Below, one piece after another: positions 4,224 through 6,221 of a stretch of DNA of 6,221 nt (the first letter of the stretch is position 1; each line of letters opens with the position of its first letter). A program made the translations under genes and the position numbers. The notes under the pieces are model-generated. The model had not been told where the DNA came from. It was given only the letters and a program-made list of their open reading frames with translations, and searched no databases. The DNA lies in NCBI GenBank assembly GCA_040508515.1, contig JBEVMS010000006.1, positions 1 to 6,221 of the forward strand, written 5' to 3'. The stretch is from JBEVMS01 sp040508515. Its GTDB lineage: Bacteria; Pseudomonadota; Gammaproteobacteria; Xanthomonadales; Rhodanobacteraceae.

Positions 4224-6221
4224 AATTTCTCCGGTTGCGCTTGCAGTACAGCTATTGGCCAGTCGGCGAACAGTGGCGCGACAGGCCAATCGCCTTGATC
4301 GGGGGGCGTGAAAACCTCGCCAGTAAGTACATGTCGGTAGCGCAATCCACGCGGCGGTGGCGGTAGATACGTGCCGTGCCAGACCTGTTCCGGGACTCGC
4401 GGCGTCGGCTGTCCCTTCATCCAGCGCAGGCAGTGGCGTGGTACGACGACCAGCAATACGTTGTCCCCATGCTGGCGGGTGAAGGAAAAAACATGGTCAG
4501 CCGCGGGTCCATGAGCTATCCAGGGGTGATACTCGCTGTGGCCGAAAACCTGCGGTGAGCCGCGCCTTGCGATCAGAAGACGCTGGATCAGTCGCTGCTT
4601 GATCGCACCATCGCGAAATTGATCAAGCAGGTCGGGCAATGTGGCATCCGCCTGCAAGCTGGCCAGGCGCGTTTCATAATCCACCGCGCGGCGGTTGTCG
4701 GGGTCCACCAGTGACAAATCCCAGTAATCGCAACCTTGATAAAGATCGGGAATGCCGGGCAGCGTGAGGCGCAAGGTGGCGCTTACCAGCCCATTCAGCG
4801 CGCCGGGCACATCAAGTTCGCGCGCCAATTGATGGATGCCGTGCCGCACGTCGGCAAGCTCGGCGTTCTCGAATAGATCATGCAAAAGGGCGGTTGCATC
4901 GCCCTCATAGCCGGCCTGCGGACGTGTCCAATGCGTGTGCAACCGACCTTCGCGCAAGGCCTTGATCCACCACGCCCCGACTCGCTCGACGAATGGCGCT
5001 GTCGCCGCGTCGGCCAGAGTTACCGAGAGAGGCCAGGCGCCTACCAGGGTCTGCAGCAGCATGGCGATATCGCCTTGGCGAACGCGGCCCGCACGCGGAC
5101 GCAGCCGGGGAAGCCAGGCGGCGAGGGCATCAATCCATCGTTGCGGGTCCTCGCTCAATGCGGCAAGTCGCGCGCGGACATCCTCACCGCGCTTGTGATC
5201 GTGCGTTGCCGTGGCATTGAGCGAGCGCGGTGCCGCGGTGGCACGCCATTGCATGTCGCGATGTAATGCGGCGGCATCGAGCGAGAACTGCGCCGGATCG
5301 CTGCCGACATCGTTGCGTGAGAGCCAGCGGCCATAGCGATAGAAGGCAGTGTCTTCCGCCGCCTTGGCGGCCAGTGGCGCGGACAGTTGTTCGAAGCGGC
5401 GCCGTGCCTGCACGACCAGATGCGGCTGGGGATGAGCCGTTTCGCGCAGGTCCTGCATCAGCAATCGGCCAAGCCAGTGGCGCAGCTCCGCATCGTCGGG
5501 ATGCCCAAGGCGCCCGGCGGTTGCCAAGGCCTTGGTCAGTACGCGCGCATCGTTCTCCGAAGGCGCAGGGCCGGTGATGTAAGTGCGATAGACCGAAAGC
5601 GCCGCCAATACGTCGGCACAGGCGCGCTCGACCGCCGCACCGGTGTAGTCGTCCGATTCGCCGGTCTGAGACAGACAGCGATGGATGGCACGCCGGCAGC
5701 GCTGCATATCCGCGTGTAAACCGCGGCTCAGCCATTGGTGGCGCGCCATACGCTCTTCCCGTGCGAACGACGCAGTGCGGCCGCTGATCGACCGCCACGC
5801 CCGGGCCAGGATTGGCGCTGCGGTGGCGCTATGCAGCAGCGCGCCGATCCGATCCATCATGTCGTAGCCGGTTGTGCCATCGGTCGGCCACGCCGACGGC
5901 AAGCGCTCCTCGCGATGCAGGATCTTTTCAATATGCAGGCTCGGTCGCAGCCGATCCGGACGATGACGCGCCGCCTCATCCATCGCGCGGCGAAGACGGA
6001 CGAGATAGGTGCCCGGATCGGCCAATCCGTCCACATGATCGACGCGCAGACCATCGATGACGCCCTCGGCCAGCAGCCGCAGCGGTAACACATGCACAGC
6101 GTCGAACGCCTCATCACAAGTCATGTCGAGCGCGACCAGACCGTCGATGTCGAAGAACCTGCGGTAATTAATGACGTCCGCACTGCTGCGCCACCAGGCC
6201 AGCCGGTAATGCTGTCGATCG
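4220..6221 (-). CDS. treY: Maltooligosyltrehalose synthase TreY (3' part, 5' end outside window)
   Basis: The C-terminal 666 residues of a cytoplasmic GH13_26 enzyme. It converts the reducing-end alpha-1,4 link of maltodextrins to an alpha,alpha-1,1 link, giving maltooligosyltrehalose (EC 5.4.99.15). The frame is open to the window edge, where HYRLAWWRSSADVINYRRFF matches the TreY signature; the ATG at 6124 is therefore internal. Counting from the edge, the nucleophile is Asp61 in GLRVDHVDGL (codon 6038-6040), acid/base Glu98 in IEKIL followed by GTTGYDM (codon 5927-5929), and the third Asp341 in ATHDHKRGED (codon 5198-5200). Near the C-terminus, LPGIPDLYQG and WDLSLVDPDNRR are typical. About 150-250 N-terminal residues are missing, judged from usual family lengths. 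HDH and YQGCDYWD differ slightly from the HDT and YQGTELWD that I recall as common. It heads the visible operon with the DUF2934 gene and glgX. Confidence 0.95.
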   Translation of the reverse strand, partial: DRQHYRLAWWRSSADVINYRRFFDIDGLVALDMTCDEAFDAVHVLPLRLLAEGVIDGLRVDHVDGLADPGTYLVRLRRAMDEAARHRPDRLRPSLHIEKILHREERLPSAWPTDGTTGYDMMDRIGALLHSATAAPILARAWRSISGRTASFAREERMARHQWLSRGLHADMQRCRRAIHRCLSQTGESDDYTGAAVERACADVLAALSVYRTYITGPAPSENDARVLTKALATAGRLGHPDDAELRHWLGRLLMQDLRETAHPQPHLVVQARRRFEQLSAPLAAKAAEDTAFYRYGRWLSRNDVGSDPAQFSLDAAALHRDMQWRATAAPRSLNATATHDHKRGEDVRARLAALSEDPQRWIDALAAWLPRLRPRAGRVRQGDIAMLLQTLVGAWPLSVTLADAATAPFVERVGAWWIKALREGRLHTHWTRPQAGYEGDATALLHDLFENAELADVRHGIHQLARELDVPGALNGLVSATLRLTLPGIPDLYQGCDYWDLSLVDPDNRRAVDYETRLASLQADATLPDLLDQFRDGAIKQRLIQRLLIARRGSPQVFGHSEYHPWIAHGPAADHVFSFTRQHGDNVLLVVVPRHCLRWMKGQPTPRVPEQVWHGTYLPPPPRGLRYRHVLTGEVFTPPDQGDWPVAPLFADWPIAVLQAQPEKL

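Noticed and set aside
4224..4289. Longer 82-residue version of the DUF2934 protein
   Set aside because: The extra 22 residues overlap treY coding sequence, fall outside the domain, and the ATGA start at 4223 has its own GGAG site.
5184..5798. 204-residue minus-strand frame inside treY
   Set aside because: It is in a different frame within treY, Arg/Ala/Cys-rich and without recognisable motifs, so it is a shadow of the real gene.
1..6221. CRISPR arrays, tRNA or rRNA genes, retrons or other defence systems
   Set aside because: I saw no regularly spaced repeats, no cloverleaf-like sequence, no rRNA signature and no reverse transcriptase or nuclease motif on either strand.

Overview
The window looks like a chromosomal piece of a GC-rich proteobacterium. 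A gammaproteobacterium of the Xanthomonadales type (Xanthomonas, Dyella or Rhodanobacter relatives) is my best guess, from the pairing of treY with glgX and the general protein style; no rRNA or other marker is present to confirm it. Every confident gene is on the minus strand, so transcription runs from high to low coordinates.

Right two thirds (1866-6221): a compact alpha-glucan/trehalose operon read as treY (5' end cut off by the window edge), then a 60-residue DUF2934 protein, then glgX. treY and the small gene overlap by four bases (ATGA), and the small gene ends three bases before the glgX start, so the three are almost certainly one transcript with coupled translation. GlgX removes alpha-1,6 branches from glycogen or limit dextrins. 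The linear maltodextrins released are substrates for TreY, which turns the reducing-end glucose pair into a trehalose unit. A TreZ-type hydrolase, expected outside the window, would then release free trehalose. The DUF2934 protein has no known function.

Middle (about 823-1865): a poorly coding, mosaic stretch. It holds a decayed 3' piece of an IS3-family transposase (about 1466-1690, plus strand, D(35)E pair still readable, frame broken), several inverted repeats (925-955, 1089-1113, 1774-1830) and about 600 bases (823-1441) in which I recognise no gene.

Left (1-822): a complete DUF1398-family gene (415-822, minus) with a clear internal duplication, then a 17-bp-stem palindrome of REP type (321-361), then a visibly AT-richer end with a possible small two-helix membrane protein (66-296, minus, weakly supported). 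This AT-rich end, the IS remnant and the hairpins suggest an accessory or rearranged zone lying against the 3' end of a conserved metabolic operon. I found no clearly new defence, CRISPR, retron or biosynthetic system.
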